DNA of 64,000 nucleotides from Thalassobius sp047123305 (GCF_047123305.1 NZ_CP138918.1:2976001-3040000), one strand, 5' to 3'; numbered from the stretch's first letter, positions 54,794-63,903 are shown. A program made the numbers and translations. The notes: a model not told the origin generated them from the letters alone.

Positions 54794-55702
54794 ATGTCAC
54801 AGGCAGGGCAAGACAATCACCAGGCAAAGCTTGGCGTGCTGGCCTTGGTCACGGCCTGTACGGTCTGGGGCCTGTCGGGTCTGTTTTACAAACTCCTGTC
54901 GCATCTGCCACCGCTTCAGGTGTTGAGTCACCGGACGCTGTGGTCCTGTGTGTTCTTTGCGCTGGTGCTGCTGGTTCAGGGGCGTTTACCTATGCTGGGG
55001 GCGGTGCTGCGGCACCCGCGTCAGGTGCTGACCCTGCTGGTGGCGGCGCTGATGATTGGGGTGAACTGGTTTATGTTCATCTTGTCCATTCAGGTCGGCA
55101 AGGCGACCGAGGCGTCGCTGGGCTATTACATTTTCCCGCTGGTCTCGGTCCTGATGGGCATGGTGTTTTTTCGCGAACGTCTGGGGAACTGGCAATGGGC
55201 GGCGGTGGCACTGGCGTGTTTTGCTGTCTCGCTGCTGACCTGGGGACTGGGGGTGGCGCCCTGGGTGTCGCTGCTGATCGCGGTGACTTTTGGCCTCTAC
55301 GGGGTGATCAAGAAAAAGCTGACCTTAGGGCCGGTGGTGTCGGTTACGGTTGAGGTGCTGCTGCTCAGCCCGGTGGCGCTGATTGTGCTCTGGCAGGTCT
55401 GGGCCGGCTGCGGCGCGGTCTGGGGGCAGGGGGCGCGGGATGTGGCGCTGTTGATGATTTCGGGTCCGCTGACCGCAACGCCGCTGATCCTGTTTTCCTA
55501 TGCCACCAAACGGGTGCAACTGGCCACGGTTGGTCTGGTGCAATACCTCAACCCAACGCTACAGTTTCTGGTGGCCACAGTGGTCTTTGCCGAACCTTTT
55601 GGGCCGTGGCACGCCATTGCCTTCCCGATCATCTGGGCGGCACTGGCGCTTTACAGCGGCGCGAGCCTTTGGCAGGCCCGCCGCGCCCGCAGTGCCATTT
55701 AG
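54794..55702 (+). CDS. rarD: EamA family transporter RarD
   Basis: A 302-residue drug/metabolite transporter with ten transmembrane helices. The RarD pattern is clear: VTACTVWGLSGLFYKLLSHLPPLQVLSHRTLWS at the N-terminus (residues 17-49), NWFMFILSIQVGKATEASLGYYIFPL, and the C-terminal GLVQYLNPTLQFLVATVVFAEPF. The cargo is unknown. AGGAGG precedes the ATG at 54794 by seven bases. The stop overlaps the end of the convergent LOG gene by four bases. Confidence 0.9.
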   Translation: MSQAGQDNHQAKLGVLALVTACTVWGLSGLFYKLLSHLPPLQVLSHRTLWSCVFFALVLLVQGRLPMLGAVLRHPRQVLTLLVAALMIGVNWFMFILSIQVGKATEASLGYYIFPLVSVLMGMVFFRERLGNWQWAAVALACFAVSLLTWGLGVAPWVSLLIAVTFGLYGVIKKKLTLGPVVSVTVEVLLLSPVALIVLWQVWAGCGAVWGQGARDVALLMISGPLTATPLILFSYATKRVQLATVGLVQYLNPTLQFLVATVVFAEPFGPWHAIAFPIIWAALALYSGASLWQARRARSAI

Positions 55703-56250
55703 CCCAAAGCGCTTTTGAGGCTGCTGACAAGTTCGGCCGGTGTGTCGACCACGCGGATCATTTCGCGCAGGGAACGGTCGGCGAAACCATGGTCGATCAC
55801 ATGTTCAATCAGCGCCAGAAGGGGCTCCCAGAAGCCTTTGGTGTTCAACAGGAAAATCGGTTTCTGGTGCAGTTGCAGCTGACGCCAGGTGACCACCTCG
55901 AAAAACTCATCCAGGGAACCCGCCCCGCCGGGCAGCACCACAATGGCATTGCAGTTCATGAACATGACTTTCTTACGTTCATGCATGTTTTCGGTGATCA
56001 CAAAGCTGGACAGATCAGTCTTGCCCACTTCGGCCTTCAGCAGGTGCGTAGGGATGACGCCAAAGGTCTCACCCTTAGCGGCCTGCGCGGCCCGGGCAAC
56101 GGTGCCCATCAGCCCCACATCCCCCGCGCCATAGACCAGTCGCCAGTTGTTATGCGCTAACGCAGTGCCCACAGCTTCGGCGGCTTCGCTATAAGCCGTG
56201 TCATTCCCGGGACGGGCGCCACAAAAGACGCAGACGGAGGGGGTAATCAT
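55699..56250 (-). CDS. LOG family protein (nucleoside 5'-monophosphate phosphoribohydrolase-like)
   Basis: A 183-residue protein with the LOG nucleotide-binding motif VVLPGGAGSLDEFFEV and an N-terminal VFCGARPGNDTAYSEAA. The family releases the base from cytokinin or purine nucleotide monophosphates; in bacteria other than plant associates the role is unclear. The catalytic Arg/Glu pair (ERKK and LDEFFE region) seems intact. Confidence 0.92.
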   Translation of the reverse strand: MITPSVCVFCGARPGNDTAYSEAAEAVGTALAHNNWRLVYGAGDVGLMGTVARAAQAAKGETFGVIPTHLLKAEVGKTDLSSFVITENMHERKKVMFMNCNAIVVLPGGAGSLDEFFEVVTWRQLQLHQKPIFLLNTKGFWEPLLALIEHVIDHGFADRSLREMIRVVDTPAELVSSLKSALG

Positions 56251-56368
56251 CTTGATTTTCCTTGGCTAATCGTGCTTGTGACCACTGATACCCTTGTTCA
56301 AAGGGGCGCTCAACCGCTCTGCCGTGCTGCTAGCAGGGAAAATTGGTGGGCCTGGGGGAAGGAAAAAG

Positions 56369-58177
56369 ATGACGAAAGAAACCGGAGCGGCCTCTGGCCA
56401 GACGCTCATTATGTACGGTGCCGGCGTGGCGGTGGCTGCGGTGGCGGCGCTGTTTGGTCTTGGGGTGTTTGATCGCGAAACACCGGCCAATGATCCCGAC
56501 GCCCCTGTTGAGACGGCGGTGACACCTGCGGCGGATCCCGCGCCAGAAACGGTGGCTGAGCCGGCACCTGAGCCGGCGCCAGAACCAACTCCTGAACCTG
56601 AACCTGCCAGTGAACCTGCTCCGGAACCGGTGGAAGACACTCCGGCATCGGAGGCGGCGGAGACTGCCGATGCCGCGTCAGAGCCTGCCCCTGAGGCCAC
56701 GCCAGCGCTGCCGGATGCACCCAAGTTTGACGTTGTTCGCGTCGAGGCCGATGGCACCACTTTGGTGGCAGGTCAGGCGGTCAGTGGCGCGGACGTGGAC
56801 ATTCTGCTGAATGAGGCGGTCATCCATACCGCGCAGCCTGGATCTGATGGCAAATTTGCCGCTTTCCTTTCGATCGAAGGGTCCGATCAGCCGCGGCTGA
56901 TGGCCTTGGTTCTGCGACTTGGCGACGTGTCTGTGCGCTCCAAGGATCAGGTCATCATTGCGCCTGCGCCTGCACCTGCACCGGAGCCGGTTGTTGCGGA
57001 GGCGGCAGAAGAAACCCCTGTCGAGGTGGCCGAAGTGGCCCCCGAAGCGCCGACACAGCCTGTAACTGAAGACAGCGCTGCCCCCGCAGAGGCTGCGGTG
57101 GCAGTGGTTGAGGGGGCTGAGGCCGCTACAACTGAGGCCGCTGCAACAGAGATCGCTGAACCTGAGGCTGTGGTGGATGTAGCTGAAGCGGGTGTGGAGA
57201 CGGCCAAGGCCGCCGTCGAAACTGTCGACGCCGTAGAGTCTGCAACAGCGGAGGTGGCGGAAGCCCCTGCTGAGGCGGTCACCGAGGTGGCAGAGGCTGT
57301 GGGGGAAGCAGTGGAGGCCACTGAGACGTCCACAGAAACCGCGACAGAAACTCAGACAGAATCTCAGGCTGAAACTCCAGCCGAAACCACGGCTGAAACC
57401 CCAGCGGCCACACCGGAACCGGCCCCGGAAGCTGTCACCACGGCAGAGGCACAGCCCGCGCCCGAAGCACAGCCGGAACCGGCCAGTGAACCTGCGGCAG
57501 AAGAACCTGCCCCGGAGGCGCAGCCAGCGCCCGAGGCCACGCCCGAACCCGCGCCGGAGGCTCAGCCGGAACCCGCGCCAAAGCCGGAAACCGACGTTGC
57601 TGAACCGGCGGCCCCTGTGGTCATCATCGCGGGCGAGGATGGTGTGAAGGTGGTGCAGCCTGCGCAGGCCGCCGAAAAGGCCGCGCTGGTGCTGGATGCC
57701 ATCAGCTACGGCGAGGCGGGTGCGGTCGAACTGACTGGTCGCGGCGCGGCAGAGGCCTTCTTGCGGGTCTACCTCAGCAACAGCGCTGTGGGCGAGGGCA
57801 AGGTTGGTGCGGACGGCACCTGGACCATTGCGCTGAACGGCATTGCGCCCGGCATTTACACTCTGCGGGTGGATCAGCTGGACGGGGTAGGCAAGGTAAC
57901 GTCGCGCGTGGAAACTCCGTTCAAACGTGAAGCCGAAGAAACCATCGCCGCCGCGCAGCAGCAGCCCGAAGAACCCAGCGCCGGCACCCCGGACACGCGG
58001 CCAACCGTGCCGCCTGTTCAAGTGGTGACCGTACAGCCGGGCAACACGCTCTGGGCGATTGCGCGGGATGCCTACGGCGAAGGTCTGCTCTATGTGCGGG
58101 TCTTTGAGGCCAACCGCGATCTGATCCGCGACCCGGATCTGATCTACCCGGGCCAGATCTTCACGGTGCCGCAGTAA
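56369..58177 (+). CDS. membrane-anchored LysM protein with long Pro/Glu/Ala linker
   Basis: A 602-residue envelope protein. A single helix (residues 12-32, TLIMYGAGVAVAAVAALFGLG) anchors it. An EP/AP-rich linker follows, then an Ig-like unit (about 115-195), a second long low-complexity segment rich in Glu, Ala, Thr and Pro (about 205-420), a second Ig-like unit (about 430-525) and a C-terminal LysM domain (VVTVQPGNTLWAIARDAYG...IYPGQIFTVPQ). LysM binds peptidoglycan, so the linker can span the periplasm. The ATG at 56369 has GGAAGGAAA just before it. Confidence 0.85.
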   Translation: MTKETGAASGQTLIMYGAGVAVAAVAALFGLGVFDRETPANDPDAPVETAVTPAADPAPETVAEPAPEPAPEPTPEPEPASEPAPEPVEDTPASEAAETADAASEPAPEATPALPDAPKFDVVRVEADGTTLVAGQAVSGADVDILLNEAVIHTAQPGSDGKFAAFLSIEGSDQPRLMALVLRLGDVSVRSKDQVIIAPAPAPAPEPVVAEAAEETPVEVAEVAPEAPTQPVTEDSAAPAEAAVAVVEGAEAATTEAAATEIAEPEAVVDVAEAGVETAKAAVETVDAVESATAEVAEAPAEAVTEVAEAVGEAVEATETSTETATETQTESQAETPAETTAETPAATPEPAPEAVTTAEAQPAPEAQPEPASEPAAEEPAPEAQPAPEATPEPAPEAQPEPAPKPETDVAEPAAPVVIIAGEDGVKVVQPAQAAEKAALVLDAISYGEAGAVELTGRGAAEAFLRVYLSNSAVGEGKVGADGTWTIALNGIAPGIYTLRVDQLDGVGKVTSRVETPFKREAEETIAAAQQQPEEPSAGTPDTRPTVPPVQVVTVQPGNTLWAIARDAYGEGLLYVRVFEANRDLIRDPDLIYPGQIFTVPQ

Positions 58178-58200
58178 TCTGCCGGAACCCCAACATGTTC

Positions 58201-58233
58201 AAAGCCGCGCACCCCTCTGTGCGCGGCTTTTCT
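58201..58233 (+). terminator. rho-independent terminator after the LysM gene
   Basis: AAAGCCGCGCAC-CCCTCT-GTGCGCGGCTTTT, a 12-pair stem with a T tail (TTTTCTT), 24 bp after the stop. Confidence 0.9.
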
Positions 58234-58298
58234 TATGCTTGCACTGGTCAGCGCGCCTGATCACAACTATTTGAGAAGGCCAGCAAGAAAGGACCGCT

Positions 58299-60122
58299 AT
58301 GCGTCGTCTCCAGCACACCGCCTCAAACCTCAACAATGAACAGCTCTCGGGCTGGCGCACCATTCGTCGGGTGGCGCCATACCTCTGGCCTGCGGACCCC
58401 AAGCTTTCCTGGGTGAAATACCGTGTGGTCTTCGCCATGCTGGCGCTGTTGCTGGCCAAGGTGGTCGCGGTCTGGACCCCGCTCCTTTACAAGAACGCCG
58501 TGGACTCGCTGGCGGATGCCGGGGTGTCGGATCTGGCGATTGGCGCCGTGGGTCTGACGCTGGCCTATGGCGGCGCGCGGCTGATGTCGAACGGGTTCCA
58601 GCAATTGCGCGATGCCATCTTTGCGGCTGTGGGCCAACGGGCGCTGCGGCAGCTGGCGCTGGAGACCTTTACCCATATTCACCGCCTTTCTATGCGCTAC
58701 CACATCACCCGAAAGACCGGTGGCCTGAGCCGGATCATTGAGCGCGGGGTCAAAGGCGTCGAATTCCTGCTGCGCTTCCTGTTGTTCTCCATCGGGCCGC
58801 TGGTGCTGGAACTGTTGATGATCGCCGGCGTTCTCTTTTTCCTGTTTGACGTCTGGTATCTCTCGGTCGTGGTGCTGACCATTGCGCTTTATGTCTGGTT
58901 CACCTTCAAAGTCACGGAGTGGCGGGTGAAGCTGCGCAAAATCATGAACGATCAGGACACCGACGCGAACCAGAAGGCAATCGACAGCCTGCTGAATTTC
59001 GAAACCGTGAAATACTTCGGCGCCGAAAAACGCGAGGCAGCCCGTTACGATGAATCCATGGCGGGCTATGAAAAGGCGGCTCTGAAGACGTCTTACTCGC
59101 TGGCCTTCCTGAACTTCGGCCAGTCGTTCCTGATCACCGGCGGGCTGGTTGCCGTGATGATCATGGCGGCCATCGGGGTGGAGCGTGGCGATCTTACGGT
59201 CGGTGATTTTGTCATGGTCAACGCCTATATGATCCAGATCACCATGCCGCTGAATTTCCTTGGCACGGTCTACCGTGAAATCCGTCAGGCGCTGGTGGAT
59301 ATGGGCGAGATGTTCGACCTGTTGGAACAGCCCGCTGAGGTAGCCGACAAAGCGGACGCCCCTGATTTGCAGGTCAAAGGCGGCCATGTGGCGCTGAAAG
59401 ACGTGCAGTTCGGCTATGATGAGGAACGCCCCATCCTGCGCGGTGTCAGTCTGGATATCGACCCCGGCAAGACGGTGGCGATTGTTGGCTCCTCCGGCTC
59501 GGGCAAATCCACCATCGGGCGACTGCTGTTCCGCTTCTATGATGTGAATGTGGGCAGCCTGAGCATCGATGGGCAGGACGTGCGCGACATCACGCAGGAA
59601 AGCTTGCACGCTCAGATCGGGGTGGTGCCGCAGGACACGGTGCTGTTCAACGACTCCATCCGCTACAACATTGCCTATGGCCGCGACGGTGCCAGTGAAG
59701 AAGAGATCATCAACGCCGCCAAATCGGCGCAGATCCACGACTTCATCATGGCGCTGCCCGAAGGCTATGATACCGCCGTCGGGGAACGCGGGTTGAAACT
59801 GTCTGGGGGTGAAAAGCAACGGGTGGGCATTGCCCGGACCCTGTTGAAGAACCCGCCGATCCTCTTGTTGGACGAGGCCACCTCGGCGCTGGACACCGAG
59901 ACCGAGCAAGAGATCCAGGAGGCGTTGGCCCATGCCGGTCATGGCCGCACCGTGATCACCATTGCCCACCGCCTGTCGACCATCGCGGAGGCCGATCAGA
60001 TCGTGGTGCTGGAGAAGGGCGAAATTGTCGAGACCGGCACCCACGCCGAACTGCTGGAACGTCAGGGCCGCTACGCTCACCTGTGGCACCGTCAGGCCAA
60101 CGAACAGGACGCCGCCGCCTGA
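58299..60122 (+). CDS. ABC exporter of the Atm1/HMT1 type (permease-ATPase fusion)
   Basis: A 607-residue half-transporter that works as a homodimer. Six membrane helices fill residues 40-320. The ATPase domain has Walker A GSSGSGKST, signature LSGGEKQRVGIARTLL, Walker B PILLLDEATSALD and switch His in IAHRLST. The N-terminal pattern (LWPADPKLSWVKYRVVFAMLALLLAKVV) and the family segment TGGLSRIIERGVKGVEFLLRFLLF mark the ABCB7/Atm1 group, which exports glutathione-linked sulfur or metal conjugates. AAGGA lies six bases before the ATG. Confidence 0.92.
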   Translation: MRRLQHTASNLNNEQLSGWRTIRRVAPYLWPADPKLSWVKYRVVFAMLALLLAKVVAVWTPLLYKNAVDSLADAGVSDLAIGAVGLTLAYGGARLMSNGFQQLRDAIFAAVGQRALRQLALETFTHIHRLSMRYHITRKTGGLSRIIERGVKGVEFLLRFLLFSIGPLVLELLMIAGVLFFLFDVWYLSVVVLTIALYVWFTFKVTEWRVKLRKIMNDQDTDANQKAIDSLLNFETVKYFGAEKREAARYDESMAGYEKAALKTSYSLAFLNFGQSFLITGGLVAVMIMAAIGVERGDLTVGDFVMVNAYMIQITMPLNFLGTVYREIRQALVDMGEMFDLLEQPAEVADKADAPDLQVKGGHVALKDVQFGYDEERPILRGVSLDIDPGKTVAIVGSSGSGKSTIGRLLFRFYDVNVGSLSIDGQDVRDITQESLHAQIGVVPQDTVLFNDSIRYNIAYGRDGASEEEIINAAKSAQIHDFIMALPEGYDTAVGERGLKLSGGEKQRVGIARTLLKNPPILLLDEATSALDTETEQEIQEALAHAGHGRTVITIAHRLSTIAEADQIVVLEKGEIVETGTHAELLERQGRYAHLWHRQANEQDAAA

Positions 60123-60144
60123 AACGCCTAATCCTGCACATCAG

Positions 60145-60174
60145 AAGGGCCATCCGTTCGGGTGGCCCTTTTCC
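60145..60174. terminator. terminator between the ABC exporter and RTX copy B
   Basis: AAGGGCCATCC-GTTC-GGTGGCCCTT hairpin followed by TTCC on the plus strand, and by TTCTGATG on the minus strand. It lies in the 60-bp gap between two convergent genes, so it may serve both. Confidence 0.7.
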
Positions 60175-60182
60175 GTTGCAGG

Positions 60183-61316
60183 TCAGACCGTTGAGGTGGC
60201 TGGCCAGCCCCAAACAACATTCTCTGCGGTGATCTGGTCCGCTGTCACACCCGGCAGAAACACGCTGTTGGAATCACCCAGCGACACCGAGGTGCCCTCG
60301 GCGCTTTCGGTCACTTCAAGGACCAGCGTGTCTTCGGCCATGCTGCCGTCATAGCGTACAAACAACACATCTTCGCTGGGCTCGAAATCGTGGATGGTGA
60401 TTTGGGAGGTGTAGAAATCATAGCTGAACCCATCAAGATGGATGTGGAACGCATCCGCGCCCGTGCCCCCGTAAATATTGTCCCCGTCATTGGCTTCGAT
60501 GGTGTCATTTCCCGCCCCACCATAGAGAGTGTCGAGACCGTGGTAGCTTGGATCATAGATCCAGTCGATCGCGTGGATCAGGTCATCGCCATCACCGCCA
60601 TCCAGCAGGTCAAAGCCGGTAAGGCCCATCAAGGTATCATTGCCGTCCCCGGCCAGCACAGTGTCGCGATCTGTGGCGCTAAGCTCTAGCGAGGTGCCTG
60701 AGGAAACGCCGCCACCGTCGATCCAATAGTCATCGCCGCCCTCAAGCGATACATGTTGATTGCCCTGCGCGGTCCAGACCTGATCGTTGCCCGCCCCGGC
60801 AATCACGCTGTCATCCCCCGCTCCGCTGGAGATCCGGTCCGTGCCTTCGCCGCCGTTCAGGGAGTCGTCCCCCGGCCCACCGTCGATGATGTCATCGCCC
60901 CAACGACCTTTGATGGCGTCATTTCCGTCGCCGCCAAGGAGGATATCCGACCCGTCGCGGCTGCCGATGGTGTCATTGCCCGTGCCGCCATCGACCACAT
61001 TTGAATCCGCGCTGTTGCCGTCGACCGAAAGGTGGTCATTGCCCGCCCCGCCAGAGATCGAGTTGTCACCGCTGCCGCCATCGATCCGGTCATTGCCCGC
61101 GCCACCAAGAAGGGTGTCATCGCCATAGCCGGTGGTCACCGTGTCATTTCCCGCACCCAGATCCAACATGAGATCGTCGGTGGATTGCGCCCGTTGGATC
61201 AGGTCGTCCGCCGCACTGCCACTGCCACCAGACCCGCCGCCATCAGTTCCGCCGTCGCCCAGCACCTCCACCAAGAGAAGACCGCCAAACAGAGACAGTA
61301 GCGCAATTGCAATCAT
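60183..61316 (-). CDS. RTX calcium-binding repeat protein, family copy B
   Basis: A 377-residue protein. The start is the ATG at 61316, five bases after GGAGG; a TTG at 61328 would place that site inside the gene. Residues 1-18 are hydrophobic (IAIALLSLFGGLLLVEVLG), followed by a Gly/Ser/Asp linker. RTX repeats (GGAGNDRIDGGSGDN type) run about residues 45-250 with an insertion around 210. The C-terminal module is GADAFHIHLDG...ITIHDFEPSEDVLFV...LPGVTADQITAENV. First of three tandem leftward RTX genes at the window end. Confidence 0.87.
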   Translation of the reverse strand: MIAIALLSLFGGLLLVEVLGDGGTDGGGSGGSGSAADDLIQRAQSTDDLMLDLGAGNDTVTTGYGDDTLLGGAGNDRIDGGSGDNSISGGAGNDHLSVDGNSADSNVVDGGTGNDTIGSRDGSDILLGGDGNDAIKGRWGDDIIDGGPGDDSLNGGEGTDRISSGAGDDSVIAGAGNDQVWTAQGNQHVSLEGGDDYWIDGGGVSSGTSLELSATDRDTVLAGDGNDTLMGLTGFDLLDGGDGDDLIHAIDWIYDPSYHGLDTLYGGAGNDTIEANDGDNIYGGTGADAFHIHLDGFSYDFYTSQITIHDFEPSEDVLFVRYDGSMAEDTLVLEVTESAEGTSVSLGDSNSVFLPGVTADQITAENVVWGWPATSTV

Positions 61317-61400
61317 TACGTCCTCCAATACACGAGGGGCGGGGGTGCCGCGAAAAATAAATAACTTTCAGTAACTTATTTCTTTGTCTTTGGGGAATGT

Positions 61401-61482
61401 CGGGCGGTTGCGCCCGAGGGGTTTGGCAAAATTTCCAAGTCTTCTTTGTTACCACCCCGCCCGCAATGGGATGACGGGCGGG
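61401..61482. other. two hairpins between RTX copies B and C
   Basis: CGGGCG-GTTG-CGCCCG (61401-61416) and CCCGCCCG-(11 nt)-CGGGCGGG (61456-61482). The second is about 28 bp past the stop of copy C (read leftward) and probably marks its transcript end, although no T-tract follows. AT-rich sequence to the left (61346-61381) is likely the copy B promoter. Confidence 0.5.
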
Positions 61483-61509
61483 ATGGCAGAGCGATTTAGG
61501 TCAGTGGGA

Positions 61510-62799
61510 TCAGGCCGCGGCCAGCACCACCAGGTTGTCCGCAGTCACCTGATCCAAGGCGACGCCCTGCAACTGCAGGAAGGTCTGGCCTTCTGCGGTG
61601 AACACTAGGTCGCCAGTTTCAGGATCGGCCGAAATCATAATGTCGGCAAAGGTCACATCCACACCTTCCGGCAGCTGGACTGAAATGACCTCTTCTGCAG
61701 GGTCAAAATCGGTGATGGTGACGGCCGGCACGTCTTCGGCCAGTTCACCCTCTTCCAGCGCGTGGTAGGCGATGGTGAACGCATCCGCGCCTTCCTCGCC
61801 CGACAGCACGTCGCCAGCATCAGCAAAGAACACATCCTGGCCCACGCCGCCCATCACGGTATCCGCGCTGAAACTGTCGTCCGCCGCATCCAGCGAGAAG
61901 AAGACGTCATCCCCATAGCCCCCTGTCAGCAGGTCGGTGCCATAGGTTGAATTCAGCGTGTCCTCGCCAAGGCCGCCGGCCACCGTGTCGGCATGGGCTG
62001 CATCTTCGGCATTGTCGACGTCGCGCCAGCTGTCCGCCCCGCCGCCAAGCGCCAGTACCGAGCTGCCCGCACCGGTGCGGGTGATGTCCTGGCCGCTGCC
62101 ACCGGTGTAGCTGTCATTGCCGCTGAGGACGAAATAGGTGTTGTTGCCGTCGCCTGCGCGCACGATGTCATCGCCAGAGCCGGATTTGATGGTGTCGTCG
62201 CCGCTACCGGCCTCGATCTCATCATTGCCGTTGCCAGCCTGGACGTAGTTGTTGCCGTCGCCAGCGTAGATGCGGTCATTGCCTTCATGGCCGCTCAGCG
62301 TGTCGTCGCCGTCGCCGGTGGCGATGCGGTCGTTGCCCAGTTTGCCGTTGATTTCGTTGTTGCCATCGCCGCCATTTATGGCGTCATCCCCACCGCCGCC
62401 GCTGATTGAGTCATGGCCGTCACCCGTGATCACCACATCATCGCCGCCGCCTGCAACAACGGCATTGTTGCCATTGCCCAGCTGGATGGTATCGGCGCCA
62501 TTGCCGGTGTTGATCCGGTTGTTGCCGTCACCGGCCTCAATACTGTCATTGCCGCCAAAGGTTTCGATCAGATTGTTGCCTTCGCCGCCCAACACCAGAT
62601 CATGGCCAAAGCCGGAAATCACACTGTCGTTGCCGTCCAGCGTATCCACATGCAGCGAACCGGTTTCATTGGGGTGGCCAAACAGGTCATCCCCATTGGT
62701 ACCGTTCAGCGCCTGGTCATCCTCTTCCAGACCATCGCCAAACGTGCTGTTGCTTACCAAAAGTGCCCCAAGAAAGGGGATCAATGCCCAGGCAATCAT
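61510..62799 (-). CDS. RTX calcium-binding repeat protein, family copy C
   Basis: A 429-residue protein with an N-terminal hydrophobic segment (IAWALIPFLGALLVSNSTFG). Its repeat region, about residues 45-215, is the most regular of the four, with some 18-19 consecutive nine-residue units such as GDGNNRINT, GNGADTIQL, GDGDDTLSG. A second, looser set follows (250-330). The C-terminal module is GADAFTIAYHA...VTITDFDPAEEVISV...LQGVALDQVTADNLVVLAA. Very acidic overall. A 12-base palindrome lies just upstream. Confidence 0.87.
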   Translation of the reverse strand: MIAWALIPFLGALLVSNSTFGDGLEEDDQALNGTNGDDLFGHPNETGSLHVDTLDGNDSVISGFGHDLVLGGEGNNLIETFGGNDSIEAGDGNNRINTGNGADTIQLGNGNNAVVAGGGDDVVITGDGHDSISGGGGDDAINGGDGNNEINGKLGNDRIATGDGDDTLSGHEGNDRIYAGDGNNYVQAGNGNDEIEAGSGDDTIKSGSGDDIVRAGDGNNTYFVLSGNDSYTGGSGQDITRTGAGSSVLALGGGADSWRDVDNAEDAAHADTVAGGLGEDTLNSTYGTDLLTGGYGDDVFFSLDAADDSFSADTVMGGVGQDVFFADAGDVLSGEEGADAFTIAYHALEEGELAEDVPAVTITDFDPAEEVISVQLPEGVDVTFADIMISADPETGDLVFTAEGQTFLQLQGVALDQVTADNLVVLAAA

Positions 62800-62822
62800 A
62801 ATCTCTACCCCAGTATAAAAAT

Positions 62823-62834
62823 ATACTTAAGTAT
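62823..62834. promoter_or_regulatory. palindrome upstream of RTX copy C
   Basis: ATACTTAAGTAT, a perfect 12-base palindrome, 24 bp upstream of the copy C start in a 180-bp AT-rich gap. It could be an operator or part of the -10 region. Confidence 0.4.
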
Positions 62835-62979
62835 GCCTGATTAAACTTTTGGTTGTCAATGTCGCGTCGGGTGCAGCTGTCCTATCGAAACCGATAATTT
62901 GCTTGCAATAACAACCTCCTGTTTCCGGAGTGGAAAAAGTTCACGCTTAGGTCAGGATTGTTTGCGGGGCGGAACCGAC

Positions 62980-63903
62980 TCAGCTGGCGGCGGAGATGAA
63001 GACGTTGCTGGCAGTCAGGGCGCTGGCGCTGGTGTTTTCCAAACGCACCATTTCCAGCCCCGTAGCGCCGGGCACGGCAACAACCACTGCGGTGGGGGTG
63101 CCAACCTCGGTGAAGGTGAGATCCGCAAACACCGGCGTCGGGGTCACATCGGTGAAGATCCGCAGCACGTCCTCTGCCGGGTTGAAATCGGTCACGGTCA
63201 CCACCTCGATGTTGCTGTTGCCCCCGCCATTGGGATCGGCCTCCACAAAGACCTGAAAGCTGTCAGCGCCCGTGTCGCCGGTCATGATATCACCGTCGTC
63301 GCCGCTGAGCGTGTCATTGCCGCCACCACCGACCAAAGTGTCGGCTGCGCCAGCCAGCGCGGTGGTGCCGCTGAATTCCGTGTCCAGCGCCGCCAGCAGA
63401 TCATCGCCTTGGCCGCCGTTGATCAGGGCCTGCCCCCCCAAGGACAGGCCCGTGTCGTCGCCTTCTTCCAGATAGAACCGGTCGTCGCCGCCGGTGGAGC
63501 CGATGCTGTCATTGCCGTCACCACCGCGCACGGTGTCATTGCCGGTGCCCGCCACAACGGTGTCATCACCAAAACCGGCGTCCACTTCGTTGTTGCCGGG
63601 GCCTGCATCGATCAGGTCTTCGCCCAAGCCGCCCCAGATGGTGTCATCGCCGCCGGCCGAGGTGATGGAGTCCGCACCGGAATCGCCCTGTAGCGAGTCA
63701 TTGCCGTCACCGGTGAGGATGCTGTCATTGCCGCCATAGCCGCGGATGGTTTGCGGATCGGTGCTGGCGGAGGTGTCAAAGCTGTCGTCGCCCGCGCCCT
63801 CAGGTGCGCCGCCGCCGCCACCACTGCCGCCGTCGGTCAGCTCATCAATGGCCCAGTAGGTCAGGCTCCAGCCCAAAAGTGACAGCAGTACAAGTTCAAC
63901 CAT
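62980..63903 (-). CDS. RTX calcium-binding repeat protein, family copy D
   Basis: A 307-residue protein. The ATG at 63903 opens VELVLLSLLGWSLTYWAIDEL, a hydrophobic segment as in the other copies, then a Gly-rich linker (GGSGGGGG). RTX repeats occupy about residues 48-205 (GGNDSILTG, GGDDTIWGG, GPGNNEVDA). The C-terminal module is GADSFQVFVEAD...VTVTDFNPAEDVLRI...LTASNVFISAAS. GGGGG lies upstream of the ATG; a longer in-frame start has no such site. Confidence 0.87.
   Translation of the reverse strand: MVELVLLSLLGWSLTYWAIDELTDGGSGGGGGAPEGAGDDSFDTSASTDPQTIRGYGGNDSILTGDGNDSLQGDSGADSITSAGGDDTIWGGLGEDLIDAGPGNNEVDAGFGDDTVVAGTGNDTVRGGDGNDSIGSTGGDDRFYLEEGDDTGLSLGGQALINGGQGDDLLAALDTEFSGTTALAGAADTLVGGGGNDTLSGDDGDIMTGDTGADSFQVFVEADPNGGGNSNIEVVTVTDFNPAEDVLRIFTDVTPTPVFADLTFTEVGTPTAVVVAVPGATGLEMVRLENTSASALTASNVFISAAS

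Noticed and set aside
61510..63903. CRISPR-like regular repeats
   Set aside because: The 27-base periodicity comes from RTX nonapeptide codons in intact reading frames; there are no unique spacers and no cas genes.
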